64,000 nucleotides of DNA. Source: Heyndrickxia sporothermodurans. GTDB lineage: Bacteria > Bacillota > Bacilli > Bacillales > Bacillaceae_C. Position 1 is the first letter of the stretch. Every line of letters begins with the position of its first letter. This document shows, in pieces, positions 54,351 through 64,000 of this stretch. The stretch lies in contig CP066701.1 in the NCBI GenBank assembly GCA_016756695.1, positions 2,686,001 through 2,750,000 on the forward strand, read 5' to 3'. The notes beneath the pieces were generated by a model that saw nothing but the letters and a program-made list of their open reading frames with translations, made no database searches and was not told the DNA's origin. Made by a program: the position numbers and the translations under genes.

Positions 54351-54702
54351 AAGAAGTTACGGTTGATCGTGTCTACCTCGCACAAGGTGTCACAGATTTA
54401 CGGAAATCTATCGATGGATTGGTGCTCTTGTAAAAGAAGAATTCGAGTTAGATCTTTTTTTTCTTCGAGTTTATTTGTTTTTTGTAACCGGCGCGAGACA
54501 AGTTGAAAATTCTTCAATGGGATCATAACGGTTTTTGGCTTTATTATCGCCGGCTGGAGAGAGGAAATTTTCATTTACTTCATCAGATAATAATTCGGGT
54601 CCTCTGAAAATAAGTCCACGCCAATTAAGGTGGTTATTAGATGGATTATCATTGGAACAAAAACAGGCACACCCTGTTGTAACAGCAAGAACAGTAATTT
54701 AA
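54344..54702 (+). pseudogene. tnpB: IS66 Orf2 (tnpB), multiply frameshifted
   Basis: ATG at 54344 begins MLKEVTVDRVYLAQGVTDLR then KSIDGL, the conserved N-terminus of IS66 Orf2, then stops. Other frames continue with LVKEEFELD, KLKILQWDHNGFWLYYRRLE and SPRQLRWLLDGLSLEQ to the stop at 54702. At least three frameshifts. Confidence 0.85.
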
Positions 54703-54748
54703 ATAATGAAAAATCAGGAATTTACCTATTTTATCGTATAATATATTT

Positions 54749-56370
54749 ATGAAAAAGACAGCGAATTCAACTACCCCAACCCCTACAATTGAAGAACTCC
54801 TGCAACGCTTGGAAATGCTGGAGAAACAAAATGCGGAATTAGAGGCGAAGCTAAAAAGCAGAGCGCGTTAGAGGCCAAATTAAAATGGACTGAAGAACAG
54901 CTTCGCCTTCTGCAGAAAAATAGATTCGGCTTTTCCAGTGAAAAAACCAACCCCGATCAATTGGAACTTTTTAATGAAGTAGAAAATGAAGCTAATCCAG
55001 ATTTGCCGGAACCTACTTTGGAATCTATTACTTATCAACGGCGCCGCAAAGTTCGCGGCCAACGTGAACTGATGTTAGAAAACTTGCCTGTGGAGACGAT
55101 TGAATATCGTTTATCCCCTGAAGAGCAGGTTTGTTCGTGTTGCGGTGGAAATCTGCATGAAATGAGTACGCAAGTACGCCAGGAACTAAAATACATTCCT
55201 GCGGAATTGAAAGTTGTTAAACATGTTCAGTCCATTTACTCTTGCCGCCATTGTGAACGTGAAGAAATTGAAACTCCGGTTGTAACAGCACCAATGCCTA
55301 AACCGGTTCATTCAGGTAGTTTAGCATCTCCTTCTTTAATGGCACATATTATGAATCAAAAATATGTGGATGGGCTGCCATTATACCGGCAAGAAAAGCA
55401 ATTTTCCAGATTGGGGGTACCGTTATCACGCCAAACCCTTGCCAATTGGATGATTCACGGGGCCAACCGGTGGTTGAGCCCACTTTATGATCGCATGCAT
55501 CAACTTCTTTTGGAAAAGGATATTTTACATGCGGACGAATCGACCCTGCAGGTACTTCACGAACCCGGTCGGCCAGCCACCTCAAAATCATATCTCTGGC
55601 TCTACCGTACTGGAAAAGAAGGACCTTCAATCATCCTTTACGATTATCAGGAAACTAGGTCAGGCAAAAATGCCGAGAAATTCCTGTCAGGGTTTAAAGG
55701 ATATTTACAGGTTGATGGATACGCCGGGTACCATAAGGTACCTAATGTAAAACTGGTCGGTTGCATGGCTCATGCTCGACGTAAATTTGATGAGGCTTTA
55801 AAAGTATTGCCTTCTTCAAAGCGTCTGACATCAGGAGTAGCAGCAATGGAAGGTCTCCAATACTGTAACCAACTATATCGCATTGAGCGCGACCTAAAGG
55901 AGTTATCCTCTATGGAACGATACGAAAAACGATTAGAACGCAGCAAGCCAGTCTTGGATGCTTTTTTGTCATGGCTAAAAATACAGAAGCAAAAAGTGTT
56001 ACCAAAAAGCGCTTTAGGTCAGGCGATTACCTACTGTCTCAATCAATGGAAGAAATTAGTGGCATTCCTAGAGGATGGACGATTAGAAATTGATAATAAT
56101 AGAAGCGAGCGCTCAATAAAGCCCTTTGTTATTGGGAGAAAAAACTTCCTTTTTTCAAATACACCGAAAGGTGCAAGGGCTAGCGCAATCATTTATAGCA
56201 TTGTGGAAACAGCAAAGGAAAATGGCCTAAACCCATATTATTACCTTCGCTATTTATTTGAGAAGTTACCTAACATTGATCTGACAGATAAAAATGCCCT
56301 GGATAAAGTACTGCCTTGGTCAACAACACTTCCAATCGTTTGCATAGATTTTAAAAACTTACCTAAATAA
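54749..56370 (+). pseudogene. tnpC: IS66 transposase (tnpC), N-terminal frameshift
   Basis: ATG at 54749 ([20 protein letters not shown]) gives a 40-residue coiled-coil piece that stops at 54868. The next frame carries on ([36 protein letters not shown]) and is then open to 56370, with the zinc finger ([15 protein letters not shown]), DDE sections [21 protein letters not shown] and [17 protein letters not shown]. One frameshift only, so it is more recent than the damage in the other IS66. Confidence 0.87.
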
Positions 56371-56418
56371 TAACTCGATCCCCATCTGGTTGACAGGTGG
56401 GGATTATTTTACGCTTAC

Positions 56419-56442
56419 AATCTCCTAACCGAGATTAACCTT
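56419..56442 (-). terminator. kinD terminator interrupted by IS66
   Basis: Rejoining 53931-53941 with 56427-56442 gives GGTTAATCTC-CTAACC-GAGATTAACC, a ten-base stem, with TTTTTAATT on the minus strand: a normal terminator beginning at the kinD stop codon. IS66 sits in its loop. Only a short AATCTC/GAGATT stem without T-run survives next to kinD. Confidence 0.85.
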
Positions 56443-57928
56443 TATAAATAGGAAGGGTAATTAATACTTCTGTACCTTTATTTAATTCACTTTTTATTGA
56501 CAAATTCCCATCAAATGATTCGATAATTCTTTTACATACGACTAAACCAAGACCAGTCCCGTTTTCCTTTGAAGTAAAAAAAGGCGTAAAGATTTTTTTT
56601 AAGTTTTCTGGGGAAATTCCTGTTCCATTATCAGAAATAGAAACATAAGCATGATTACTTTTTTTTTCTAGATTAAGTAACAATTTGCCTTCTGTTGGCA
56701 TAGCTTCAAGGGCGTTTTTTGTTATATTTAGGACAACCTGTTTTAATTGGTCAATTGTTGCCAATACTGTTATTTCCTCAGATTTAATTTGATAAGAATA
56801 GTGGACATTATATAAATTTGCCTCGGAATAAATTAATGGGTTTAAGTCATTAATCACTTGGTCTAAATCAATTTTTTCCATTTTTTGAACGGTAGGCTTG
56901 CCGAGTATGAGGAATTCATTAACAATTTGATTGATTCGATTGATTTCCTTGTGTAAAACCGAAAAGTAAAATTGGTCTTTCGGATCTTTATATTTTTCTG
57001 ATAATAATTGTACGAGTCCTTTAATACCAGTTAACGGATTTCGGATTTCATGGGCTGTACTCGCTGCAAGAGTACCTACAAGTTCTAACTTTTGAGCATC
57101 ATTTTGAATTTTTTCACGTTCTGCTTGTCGTTTGATTGACAATGAATGGAAAAATAAATAAATAACATGTATGATAGTCGTAATGATTAAGAAAAATATA
57201 AACGTTTTAATGACAACAGATTTAATTTTTGTCGTTTTTGGAATTAATGTGATTTTCCAAGGTACCCTTTCCAGTGATGTACTGACATAATGTTTAGTTG
57301 GATTAAGCATTAATGAATCATCCGTTGAAAAAATAGGAACTCCCTGCTCACTTTCAACATGCACAAATGTATTAGGTGTTAACATTTGAATAATATTAAC
57401 GATATAATCTGTGCGGATATGTGCCACGATTATTGCTTGTACGACATTATTCTTTATTACCGGTGTTACGATGGCGATGACTTTTTTATTGTTTGATAAT
57501 GTTTCCACTTGATCGGATACGACGGATTGATGAGTCTGGTACACCGTCTTAATATAGCTTTGATTTTTAAGATTGTATTGTTTCAAATAGTCATTTGTTC
57601 CAGTTATGACATTTCCGTTCTTATCTAAAAAATAGATTCCTCCGTATCGCGGGTCTTTCCCGCTAATTGTATTAAGAGCTGTTTTCACATCGGAAACATT
57701 AGTAAAATTTGATTCAAATGTTATTGCCAATACCTCTAAACTTTTTATTGTTTCTCCAATTACTTGATCCAACTGTCTTTGATAAATGGATGCATCACGT
57801 TCTGTCTGCATAATTGATTTTTCATTATTTTTTTTAAAGCTATAGTACCCATATGATAGAGTCATCAATAGAGCAGGAACGAGAACTAAAGTAAAATATA
57901 GTGACATTTTTTTAAGATTATTTTTCAT
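56435..57928 (-). CDS. kinD: Sporulation sensor histidine kinase KinD
   Basis: 497 residues from ATG 57928 after AGAGGT. Two membrane helices (about 9-28 and 240-262) enclose an extracellular dCache-like sensor domain (YGGIYFLDKNGNVITGTNDY). The HisKA phosphorylation site is in STAHEIRNPLTGIKG; ATPase boxes are NITKNALEAMP, ISDNGTGISPENL and GTGLGLVVCK. KinD feeds the Spo0F-Spo0B-Spo0A phosphorelay. The spo0E-kinD-mhqR order matches B. subtilis. Confidence 0.9.
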   Translation of the reverse strand: MKNNLKKMSLYFTLVLVPALLMTLSYGYYSFKKNNEKSIMQTERDASIYQRQLDQVIGETIKSLEVLAITFESNFTNVSDVKTALNTISGKDPRYGGIYFLDKNGNVITGTNDYLKQYNLKNQSYIKTVYQTHQSVVSDQVETLSNNKKVIAIVTPVIKNNVVQAIIVAHIRTDYIVNIIQMLTPNTFVHVESEQGVPIFSTDDSLMLNPTKHYVSTSLERVPWKITLIPKTTKIKSVVIKTFIFFLIITTIIHVIYLFFHSLSIKRQAEREKIQNDAQKLELVGTLAASTAHEIRNPLTGIKGLVQLLSEKYKDPKDQFYFSVLHKEINRINQIVNEFLILGKPTVQKMEKIDLDQVINDLNPLIYSEANLYNVHYSYQIKSEEITVLATIDQLKQVVLNITKNALEAMPTEGKLLLNLEKKSNHAYVSISDNGTGISPENLKKIFTPFFTSKENGTGLGLVVCKRIIESFDGNLSIKSELNKGTEVLITLPIYKG

Positions 57929-58035
57929 GGAAGTACCTCTATTTAGATAATTACTCTTTTATCATAGTATAAATTGTATTAAAATAATAGAAATCTTATA
58001 GTTTTTCATATGTAAAAGGTAAAGGAATGGATTGA

Positions 58036-58473
58036 ATGGATAATGGAGTTCAGCAATCGTTAAAATTATTTATTGTATTATCTAGAGCATTTCGGGCCGT
58101 AAATGAATATACGAATGAATTTATTCAGAAAAACGGCTTAAATCCGACAGAATTTGCTGTACTAGAACTACTCTATCATAAAGGCGATCAGCCATTACAA
58201 CAAATTGGGGATAAAATATTATTAGCTAGTGGAAGTATTACGTACGTAGTAGATAAATTGGAAAAGAAAAAACTTATTGAACGTGTAGGATGTGCAAATG
58301 ATCGACGGGTTACATTTGCTCACATTACTGATCAAGGAAAACAATTTATCGAATCCATTTTCCCGGAACATCAAGATCGAATTCATCAAGTGATGTCCGT
58401 TTTAAGTCCGGATGAGAAGGAAGTAGCAATTGAATCGTTAAAAAAGATTGGATTAAATATTCCCCACTTATGA
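58036..58473 (+). CDS. mhqR: MarR-family regulator MhqR
   Basis: 145 residues from ATG 58036. Winged helix with FAVLELLYHKGDQPLQQIGD, ASGSITYVVDKLEKKKLIER and the wing DRRVTFAHITDQGKQF, plus a dimerisation helix at each end. MhqR represses quinone and diamide resistance genes in B. subtilis. The name rests on similarity and its position beside kinD. An expected operator was not identified. Confidence 0.88.
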   Translation: MDNGVQQSLKLFIVLSRAFRAVNEYTNEFIQKNGLNPTEFAVLELLYHKGDQPLQQIGDKILLASGSITYVVDKLEKKKLIERVGCANDRRVTFAHITDQGKQFIESIFPEHQDRIHQVMSVLSPDEKEVAIESLKKIGLNIPHL

Positions 58474-58483
58474 TAGTGAAATG

Positions 58484-58515
58484 AGCATTTCTTGACCGAA
58501 GAAATGCTTTTTTCA
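58484..58515 (+). terminator. mhqR terminator
   Basis: AGCATTTCTT-GACCG-AAGAAATGCT then TTTTTT. Confidence 0.92.
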
Positions 58516-58587
58516 TTTAAAAGGAGGTATTCTAACTATCTATATCGAATAAATCATGGATTGAATAATTTTAGTGAGGTGTATGTA

Positions 58588-60288
58588 ATGAGTGTGAAAT
58601 TCGAGAATTATGAATACAAAAGACCGAATATGGAAGAAGTAGAAGCGTCTTTTCATAAAGAACTTGAAAAATTTAAACATGCAAAAAATGTAGAAGAGCA
58701 AAGTGAAGCAATGAAAAATATTAATAAAATAAGCAATGAGCTAGGAACGATGTTTAATCTTTGCTATATTCGTCATACGATTGATACGAATGATGAATTT
58801 TATAAAGCTGAAAACGATTATATGGATGAAGTTATGCCGTTGGTAGAAGGTCTATCATCTGAATACTACCAAGCGTTAGTATCATCTGAGTTTCGTACAG
58901 AACTTGAAAACAGGTGGGGGAAGCAGCTTTTTGATTTAGCAGAAGGAAAGTTAAAAACATTTTCTCCTGAGATTATTCCTTTATTACAAAAGGAGAATAA
59001 ACTTACATCTGAGTATACTAAGCTAATTGCCTCTGCAAAAATTATGTTTGAAGGGGAGGAAAGAACCCTTGCACAAATTGATCCGTTTACAGAATCGAAA
59101 GACCGTGATACGAGGAAAAAGGCAGTAGAGGCGAAATTTGGATTTTTCGTTGCTCATGAGGATGAATTTGATCGTATTTATGATGAATTAGTAAAGATTA
59201 GAACCGAGATTGCATTAAAACTTGGTTTTGAAAATTTCGTTGAACTCGGTTATTATCGTATGTCACGCATTGATTATAATGCCGATATGGTGGCGAAATT
59301 CCGTGACCAAGTGAAGGAATATATTGTTCCGCTTGCGACTAAATTAAGAAAACGTCAACAAGAACGGATTGGTGTTGACTCTCTTAAGTTTTATGACGAA
59401 GGTTTTCAATTTGTATCAGGAAATGCTGTTCCGAAAGGATCTCCTGAATGGATTATTGATAATGGCAAAAAAATGTATTCGGAATTATCGAAGGAAACAG
59501 ATGAATTCTTTACATTTATGAATGAGAATCATTTAATGGACTTAGTGGCGAAAAAAGGAAAGGCGGGCGGTGGCTATTGTACGTATATTGAGAATTACAA
59601 AGCACCGTATATTTTCTCAAACTTTAATGGTACTTCGGGTGATATTGATGTGTTAACACATGAAGCCGGCCATGCTTTCCAAGTTTATTCTAGTCGCCAA
59701 TTTGAAATTCCTGAGTATAATTGGCCAACACATGAAGCTTGCGAAATCCATTCAATGAGTATGGAATTTTTCACATATCCATGGATGGAGTTATTCTTTA
59801 AAGAGGACACAGATAAGTATAAATTTGCCCATTTAAGCTCCGCACTTTTATTCTTACCTTATGGTGTCGCTGTGGATGAATTCCAGCATTTTGTTTATGA
59901 AAATCCAAAAGCAACTCCTGCGGAAAGAAAGCAAGCATGGAAAGATATTGAAGCGAAATATTTACCGCATCGTGATTATGACGGCCTAGAATATCTTGAA
60001 AAGGGCGGATTCTGGCAAAGACAAGGTCATATCTATGAATCACCATTCTACTATATAGATTATACACTTGCCCAAATTTGTGCATTTCAATTTTGGAAAA
60101 AGTCGCAAGAAAATCATGAAGAGGCATGGAAAGATTATATCCATTTATGCAAACAAGGTGGAAGCAAATCGTTTTTAGAACTAGTTAAAGAAGCAAATCT
60201 TATTTCGCCATTTGAGGATGGATGTGTGGAATCCGTCATTGGTACTATTCAACAATGGCTAGATCAAGTGGATGATAGCAAGTTATAA
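58588..60288 (+). CDS. M3-family oligoendopeptidase
   Basis: ATG at 58588 (MSVKFENYEYKRPNMEEVEA), seven bases after GAGGTG; the long upstream extension runs through the mhqR terminator and is rejected. 566 residues, zinc site H358EAGH (DVLTHEAGHAFQVY) with a third ligand in EACEIHSMSMEFF. Cytoplasmic oligopeptide hydrolase of the PepF/M3 type. It occupies the place of motBA in the B. subtilis order. Shares a terminator with clpE. Confidence 0.93.
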   Translation: MSVKFENYEYKRPNMEEVEASFHKELEKFKHAKNVEEQSEAMKNINKISNELGTMFNLCYIRHTIDTNDEFYKAENDYMDEVMPLVEGLSSEYYQALVSSEFRTELENRWGKQLFDLAEGKLKTFSPEIIPLLQKENKLTSEYTKLIASAKIMFEGEERTLAQIDPFTESKDRDTRKKAVEAKFGFFVAHEDEFDRIYDELVKIRTEIALKLGFENFVELGYYRMSRIDYNADMVAKFRDQVKEYIVPLATKLRKRQQERIGVDSLKFYDEGFQFVSGNAVPKGSPEWIIDNGKKMYSELSKETDEFFTFMNENHLMDLVAKKGKAGGGYCTYIENYKAPYIFSNFNGTSGDIDVLTHEAGHAFQVYSSRQFEIPEYNWPTHEACEIHSMSMEFFTYPWMELFFKEDTDKYKFAHLSSALLFLPYGVAVDEFQHFVYENPKATPAERKQAWKDIEAKYLPHRDYDGLEYLEKGGFWQRQGHIYESPFYYIDYTLAQICAFQFWKKSQENHEEAWKDYIHLCKQGGSKSFLELVKEANLISPFEDGCVESVIGTIQQWLDQVDDSKL

Positions 60289-60328
60289 CAAAAAAGGAGA
60301 AAAGCTTATCGCTTTTCTCCTTTTTTGT
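60288..60328 (+). terminator. Bidirectional terminator, M3 peptidase / clpE
   Basis: Symmetrical ACAAAAAAGGAGAAAAGC / GCTTTTCTCCTTTTTTGT with a five-base loop between convergent genes. Confidence 0.95.
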
Positions 60329-62454
60329 TAATTTTTAATGGAAACGCTGATTGTATTGTCTTTAAGAGTTGCTACTAATTCTTTTTGATCTGGATGATCT
60401 AAAATATAATCTGCAATGCGATCCTCTAATTGCTCTTGGATTACTCTGCGAAGCGGTCTTGCTCCGAATGCAGGGTGATATCCTAATTCCGCAAGTTTTT
60501 CTTTTACCTCATTTGTCACCTCTAATGAAATTTGCTGTTCGGCTAATGATTCATTTAATTCATTAATCATTAAATCAACAATTTCAAGTAGGTGTTCTTT
60601 CTTTAAAGATTGGAACTCAATAATATTATCGAACCGGTTTAAAAATTCGGGTTTAAAAAAGCTACCGAGTGAATCAAGAATGCTTGTTTCTTTGACGGCG
60701 TTATTTTGACCAAATCCGACATGTATTTCTTTAGTAGCTGTACCTGCATTGCTAGTCATGATAATAACTGTATCTTTAAAGCTTACTGTACGACCTTGGC
60801 TATCGGTTAGCCGTCCGTCTTCAAGGATTTGAAGGAACATATGCTGTACATCTGGATGTGCTTTTTCGATTTCATCTAACAGGATAATGCTATACGGATT
60901 TCTGCGAACTTTTTCCGTTAATTGTCCAGCTTCATCATGACCAACATATCCTGGAGGTGAACCGATTAATTTTGATACACTATGTTTCTCCATAAACTCA
61001 CTCATATCAAGACGGATCATCGCATCTTTTGTACCAAATAATTCTTCGGCTAATGTTTTTGTTAGTTCGGTTTTACCGACACCAGTTGGACCTACGAAGA
61101 GGAAAGAACCAATAGGACGATTTTTTGATTTTAAACCTGCACGGCTGCGACGAATCGCTTTAGCAATTTTTTTCACTGCTTCCTCTTGGCCGATTACTTT
61201 TTTTGCTAAGTTTTTCTCAATGTTTTTCATTTTTTGTTGTTCGTCTTCTTGTAGTTTACCAACTGGAATTCCAGTTTTTTGTTCAATAATTTCCTGAATG
61301 AGGGATACATCGACAATTGCTGAATGATTCGTTTGATCATTTGCATTCAATGTTTTTTCTAATTTTTCCTCTTCATCACGTAATTTTGCGGCAGTTTCAT
61401 AATCTTCTTTTTCTAATGCTTTTTGTTTTTCTGATTCTATTTCAACAAGCCGCTGTTTAATATCTGCACGATCGGTAGTACCGAAAGTTAAATTTAATTT
61501 CGAACCTGCTTCGTCCATTAAATCAATGGCTTTGTCAGGTAAATAACGATCTTGAATATAACGATGTGATAGGTTGACACATGCGTTTATTGCTTCGTCA
61601 GAATATTTTACTTGATGATAGTTTTCATATTTTTCTTTTAATCCGTTTAATATATTGATTGCTTGTTCGATTGTCGGTTCACTCACTTGAACAGGTTGGA
61701 ATCGACGCTCCAATGCAGCATCTTTTTCTATTTGACGATATTCTTTTAATGTTGTCGCACCAATGACTTGAAGCTCACCTCTAGCCAAAGCAGGTTTTAA
61801 TATATTTCCTGCATCCATAGAGCCTTCAGCGGAACCTGCACCAACAAGCAGATGGATTTCGTCTATAAATAAGAGAATGTTTTTTCTGCTCTGCAATTCT
61901 CCTATTAATTGTTTCATACGCTCTTCAAATTGGCCACGAATTCCAGTATTTGCAACTAGTGAGGCAACATCTAATAAATATACCTCTTTATTTTTTAATT
62001 TAGCCGGAACATTGTTTTCTGCAATTTTTAAGGCAAGTCCTTCTGCGATTGCTGTTTTACCAACACCAGGCTCACCAATTAATACTGGATTGTTTTTATT
62101 ACGGCGGTTCAATATTTCTATTACACGATTAATTTCTTGATCCCGGCCGATAACAGGGTCGATTAGTCCAGCTTTAGCGATATTCGTTAAATTTTTACCG
62201 AATTTATCGAGAAAGCTGTTATTACCTGTATGTGACGCTTCTTGAGTGTTCATATTTACTTCAGAGAAATTTCCCAATCCTTTAAATAAATCTTCAAATC
62301 CGTTCATTGAAGGAATTCCACCAAATGGTGTTTTCTTCATTGCAAATTCCTTTTGATAACATTCGGAACAAAGATGGAGATTTTGTGTATGACCATTGAT
62401 ATTTACTCGTAATTGGACGTTTGCTAAGTTCATTTGACATTTTTGACATTTCAT
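60328..62454 (-). CDS. clpE: ATP-dependent Clp protease ATPase ClpE
   Basis: 708 residues from ATG 62454 after AAGGAGGAAT. N-terminal zinc finger ([19 protein letters not shown]) unique to ClpE, then two AAA+ modules: Walker [16 protein letters not shown] and [18 protein letters not shown]-like middle domain ([20 protein letters not shown]), and C-terminal [13 protein letters not shown]. It unfolds stress-damaged proteins for ClpP and helps in CtsR turnover. Three CtsR operators lie upstream. Confidence 0.97.
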   Translation of the reverse strand: MKCQKCQMNLANVQLRVNINGHTQNLHLCSECYQKEFAMKKTPFGGIPSMNGFEDLFKGLGNFSEVNMNTQEASHTGNNSFLDKFGKNLTNIAKAGLIDPVIGRDQEINRVIEILNRRNKNNPVLIGEPGVGKTAIAEGLALKIAENNVPAKLKNKEVYLLDVASLVANTGIRGQFEERMKQLIGELQSRKNILLFIDEIHLLVGAGSAEGSMDAGNILKPALARGELQVIGATTLKEYRQIEKDAALERRFQPVQVSEPTIEQAINILNGLKEKYENYHQVKYSDEAINACVNLSHRYIQDRYLPDKAIDLMDEAGSKLNLTFGTTDRADIKQRLVEIESEKQKALEKEDYETAAKLRDEEEKLEKTLNANDQTNHSAIVDVSLIQEIIEQKTGIPVGKLQEDEQQKMKNIEKNLAKKVIGQEEAVKKIAKAIRRSRAGLKSKNRPIGSFLFVGPTGVGKTELTKTLAEELFGTKDAMIRLDMSEFMEKHSVSKLIGSPPGYVGHDEAGQLTEKVRRNPYSIILLDEIEKAHPDVQHMFLQILEDGRLTDSQGRTVSFKDTVIIMTSNAGTATKEIHVGFGQNNAVKETSILDSLGSFFKPEFLNRFDNIIEFQSLKKEHLLEIVDLMINELNESLAEQQISLEVTNEVKEKLAELGYHPAFGARPLRRVIQEQLEDRIADYILDHPDQKELVATLKDNTISVSIKN

Positions 62455-62505
62455 AAAAGCATTCCTCCTTAAATAGCAATGAAATGTTTTTCGAAAAAAT
62501 TTGAT

Positions 62506-62632
62506 TTTGACTAACTTTGACCTATTTGATCAAAAAAATGATGGTTTGTTTTTCTGACCATCTTTGACCTTATGAATTTATCATACACCCATTTTTATAT
62601 TTTGTAAACTATTTTACTGACCTTTTTTGACC
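62506..62632 (-). promoter_or_regulatory. Three CtsR operators before clpE
   Basis: On the minus strand: GGTCAAAGTTAGTCAAA (62506-62522), GGTCAAAGATGGTCAGA (62553-62569) and GGTCAAAAAAGGTCAGT (62616-62632). All fit the CtsR heptad repeat RGTCAAA-N3-RGTCAAA. Two lie downstream of the -10 and one overlaps the upstream edge of the -35, giving tight heat-inducible repression. Confidence 0.93.
62580..62608 (-). promoter_or_regulatory. Sigma-A promoter of clpE
   Basis: Minus strand TTTACA, 17-base spacer, TATGAT, between CtsR sites two and three. Confidence 0.8.
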
Positions 62633-62716
62633 TTTTTATTAAAAATATATTGTTGTCGTAATTTTAATTGCTTGTACATATGGTTTAGTAGTGGATACAA
62701 ATGTGAGGGGATGTTA

Positions 62717-63763
62717 ATGAAAAAGTGGGTAGGGGCATGTCAAATTGCTGCAGTTTATGTTGGAACAGTAATTGGAGCCGGTTTTGCAACTGGAAGAGAA
62801 ATAGTTGTGTTTTTTACGAAGTATGGATTTATCGGAATTTTATCTATTCTAATGGCGGGATATTTATTTATTGTATTAGGTTCAAAAATCATGGTGAAGG
62901 CCATTGATCTTAAAGCACATTCATATGAGATTTTTAATCAATATGTATTTGGAAAAAGCATTGCAAAGTTGATGAATATATTTATGTTGTTTATGTTGTT
63001 AGGTGTTTGTGGAGTTATGTTTTCAGGTGCAGGTTCCGTATTTGAAGATCATTTAGGAATCGATAAAAATATAGGAATATTTCTTACCATTGGATTAACG
63101 ATACTCATTATGATTATTGGAACGAAGGGCGTATTTGCAGTTAATTCTTTCGTCGTACCGATGATGGTTCTATTTAATTTTATCATTATGACACAATCAC
63201 TCGTAGCTCCAAATTTTGCTGATACATTTTTTCATATTCCGGAGATTGATAATGGATGGAAATTTTTTTTCTCACCATTTTCCTATGCAGCCCTTAATTT
63301 AACATTAGCTCAAGCTGTGCTGGTGCCAATTGCCTATGAAGTGAATGATAAAGAAATCGTCAAATGGGGGGGCGTTATCGGAGGCGTTTTATTAACCCTT
63401 ATTTTAATATCCAGTCATATTACACTCATTATGCTACCGAACGTAACCGAGTATGATATTCCTATGGCGATTATTGTCCAAAATATGTTCAGCAGTATTT
63501 ATTTTATTTATGTAGCAATAATTTATGGTGAAATTTTCACATCGATTATTGGGAATATTTATGGTCTAGGAAAACAACTGCGGCGATATCTCTCTTTGAA
63601 AATGTTCTGGATATATATAATGATCATTGCCGTTGTAACGTTAATTAGTAAGATTAATTATGGCACACTTCTCTCATTTTTATATCCATTATTCGGTTAT
63701 ATAAATCTATTATTTATCATTTTATTATGGCTAAAAAAAGACAAAATAGACCTCAAAAAATAG
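62717..63763 (+). CDS. ykvI: YkvI-family membrane protein
   Basis: The start is ATG 62717 (MKKWVGACQIAAVYVGTVIG), six bases after GAGGGG; the ORF further up overlaps the clpE promoter. 348 residues, about ten membrane helices, with an amino-acid-transporter-like N-terminus (GAGFATGREIVVFFTKYGF). Related to YkvI of B. subtilis, member of the APC superfamily with no proven substrate. Divergent to clpE as in B. subtilis. Confidence 0.88.
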   Translation: MKKWVGACQIAAVYVGTVIGAGFATGREIVVFFTKYGFIGILSILMAGYLFIVLGSKIMVKAIDLKAHSYEIFNQYVFGKSIAKLMNIFMLFMLLGVCGVMFSGAGSVFEDHLGIDKNIGIFLTIGLTILIMIIGTKGVFAVNSFVVPMMVLFNFIIMTQSLVAPNFADTFFHIPEIDNGWKFFFSPFSYAALNLTLAQAVLVPIAYEVNDKEIVKWGGVIGGVLLTLILISSHITLIMLPNVTEYDIPMAIIVQNMFSSIYFIYVAIIYGEIFTSIIGNIYGLGKQLRRYLSLKMFWIYIMIIAVVTLISKINYGTLLSFLYPLFGYINLLFIILLWLKKDKIDLKK

Positions 63764-63790
63764 GCCGGTTCAAAAGCCTTTTTTTGAGGT
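63750..63790 (+). terminator. Convergent terminator, ykvI / CPBP gene
   Basis: ACCTCAAAAAA.AGGC / GCCT.TTTTTTGAGGT stem with loop CGGTTCAAAA; overlaps the end of ykvI and abuts the minus-strand gene's stop. Confidence 0.85.
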
Positions 63791-64000
63791 TTAATGAAGT
63801 GGAAGAACAACGATTAGCAATAAATCAAAAATTAAATGGGAAATAACGACAAGCGGGATGCTTTTAAATTTATAATAAAGCGTACCCCACACAATGCCTC
63901 CAACTAATGCAGCGAACATTAAAACAATATTACCTGAATAGATAAACACAGATGCGTTTAAAATGGCAGTTATTAAAACAGGAATCCAACCTTGAATCTG
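63791..64000 (-). CDS. CPBP (CAAX/Abi)-family membrane protease, C-terminal part
   Basis: Partial, cut by the window end. The last 69 residues end in MFAALVGGIVWGTLYYKFKS then VVISHLIFDLLLIVVL, matching the last conserved motif (H-x3-D, here HLIFD) of CPBP intramembrane metalloproteases. Starting codon outside the window. Confidence 0.8.
   Translation of the reverse strand, partial: QIQGWIPVLITAILNASVFIYSGNIVLMFAALVGGIVWGTLYYKFKSIPLVVISHLIFDLLLIVVLPLH

Larger units (their letters stand above)
53942..56418 (+). mobile_element. Second IS66-family element, 8-bp duplication
   Basis: Ends GTAAGAGTCAAATAGAATAC at 53942 and the inverted GTAAGCGTAAAATAATCCCC ending at 56418; direct repeat AATCTCCT at 53934-53941 and 56419-56426. 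2477 bp. It carries an intact first ORF and broken tnpB and tnpC. The family is the same as at 23403, but the sequence is different. Confidence 0.93.

Noticed and set aside
58492-58587. N-terminal extension of the M3 peptidase
   Set aside because: It runs through the mhqR terminator; ATG 58588 has GAGGTG seven bases upstream and gives family-typical length.

Overview
The window comes from a low-GC, endospore-forming Bacillaceae genome. The evidence is spore genes throughout (cotO, cotZ, yjcZ, spoVIF, a yhcN-spoVAC-spoVAD-spoVAEb set, sspD, spo0E, kinD), strong AGGAGG ribosome sites, and several gene strings in the same order as Bacillus subtilis: cotO-cotZ-yjcA-yjcZ-spoVIF-yjcF-yjcG-yjcH, and ykoY-sigI-rsgI-sspD-ktrD-spo0E-kinD-mhqR-clpE-ykvI. 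The genus cannot be fixed from the sequence alone.

1-7.5 kb is a spore-surface region: two related glycosyltransferases and a hexapeptide acyltransferase around a BclA-like collagen gene (broken by two mutually compensating frameshifts), three unrecognised small genes that look like coat or exosporium components, then cotO and cotZ. 7.7-13.6 kb holds yjcA, a yhcN/spoVA operon split by an insertion sequence between spoVAC and spoVAD, yjcZ and spoVIF. 13.6-20 kb carries a frameshifted MFS exporter, an aliphatic-sulfonate ABC transporter whose ATPase has lost its C-terminus against a YitT-family remnant, and yjcFGH. 20-27.2 kb is a scar region: tRNA-Val followed by an integrase remnant, a dead XRE regulator, a secreted protein, a GNAT enzyme, and an IS66 element (8-bp target duplication) that landed in the leader of a second transposase gene.

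27-37 kb is mostly chromosomal housekeeping: menA, a non-coding array of 52-bp tandem repeats, several tiny genes, an oxidoreductase, an OsmC protein, two peptidases (M42 and P1 families) and prfC. 37-38.5 kb is a T-box-controlled NhaC-type transporter whose specifier codon reads as tyrosine.

The standout is 38.5-45.4 kb: a sigma-A promoter and cobalamin riboswitch ahead of six tightly packed genes. They encode a wall-anchored protein with two transcobalamin-like DUF4430 domains plus an alpha/alpha-barrel (the architecture of animal intrinsic factor and transcobalamin), a class D sortase matching its LPNTA anchor, a DUF4430 lipoprotein, and a complete ECF transporter (T, fused A-A', CbrT-like S). 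I read it as a self-contained B12 capture, relay and import system for a thick Gram-positive wall. A B12-binding radical SAM protein lies 6 kb downstream.

45.5-64 kb is largely syntenic with B. subtilis: a yybP-ykoY (manganese) riboswitch with a TerC-family exporter, sigI-rsgI, sspD, ktrD, the radical SAM gene, spo0E with Spo0A-box-like sites, a second IS66 inserted in the loop of the kinD terminator, kinD, mhqR, an M3 oligoendopeptidase, clpE with three CtsR operators, ykvI and the end of a CPBP-family membrane protease.
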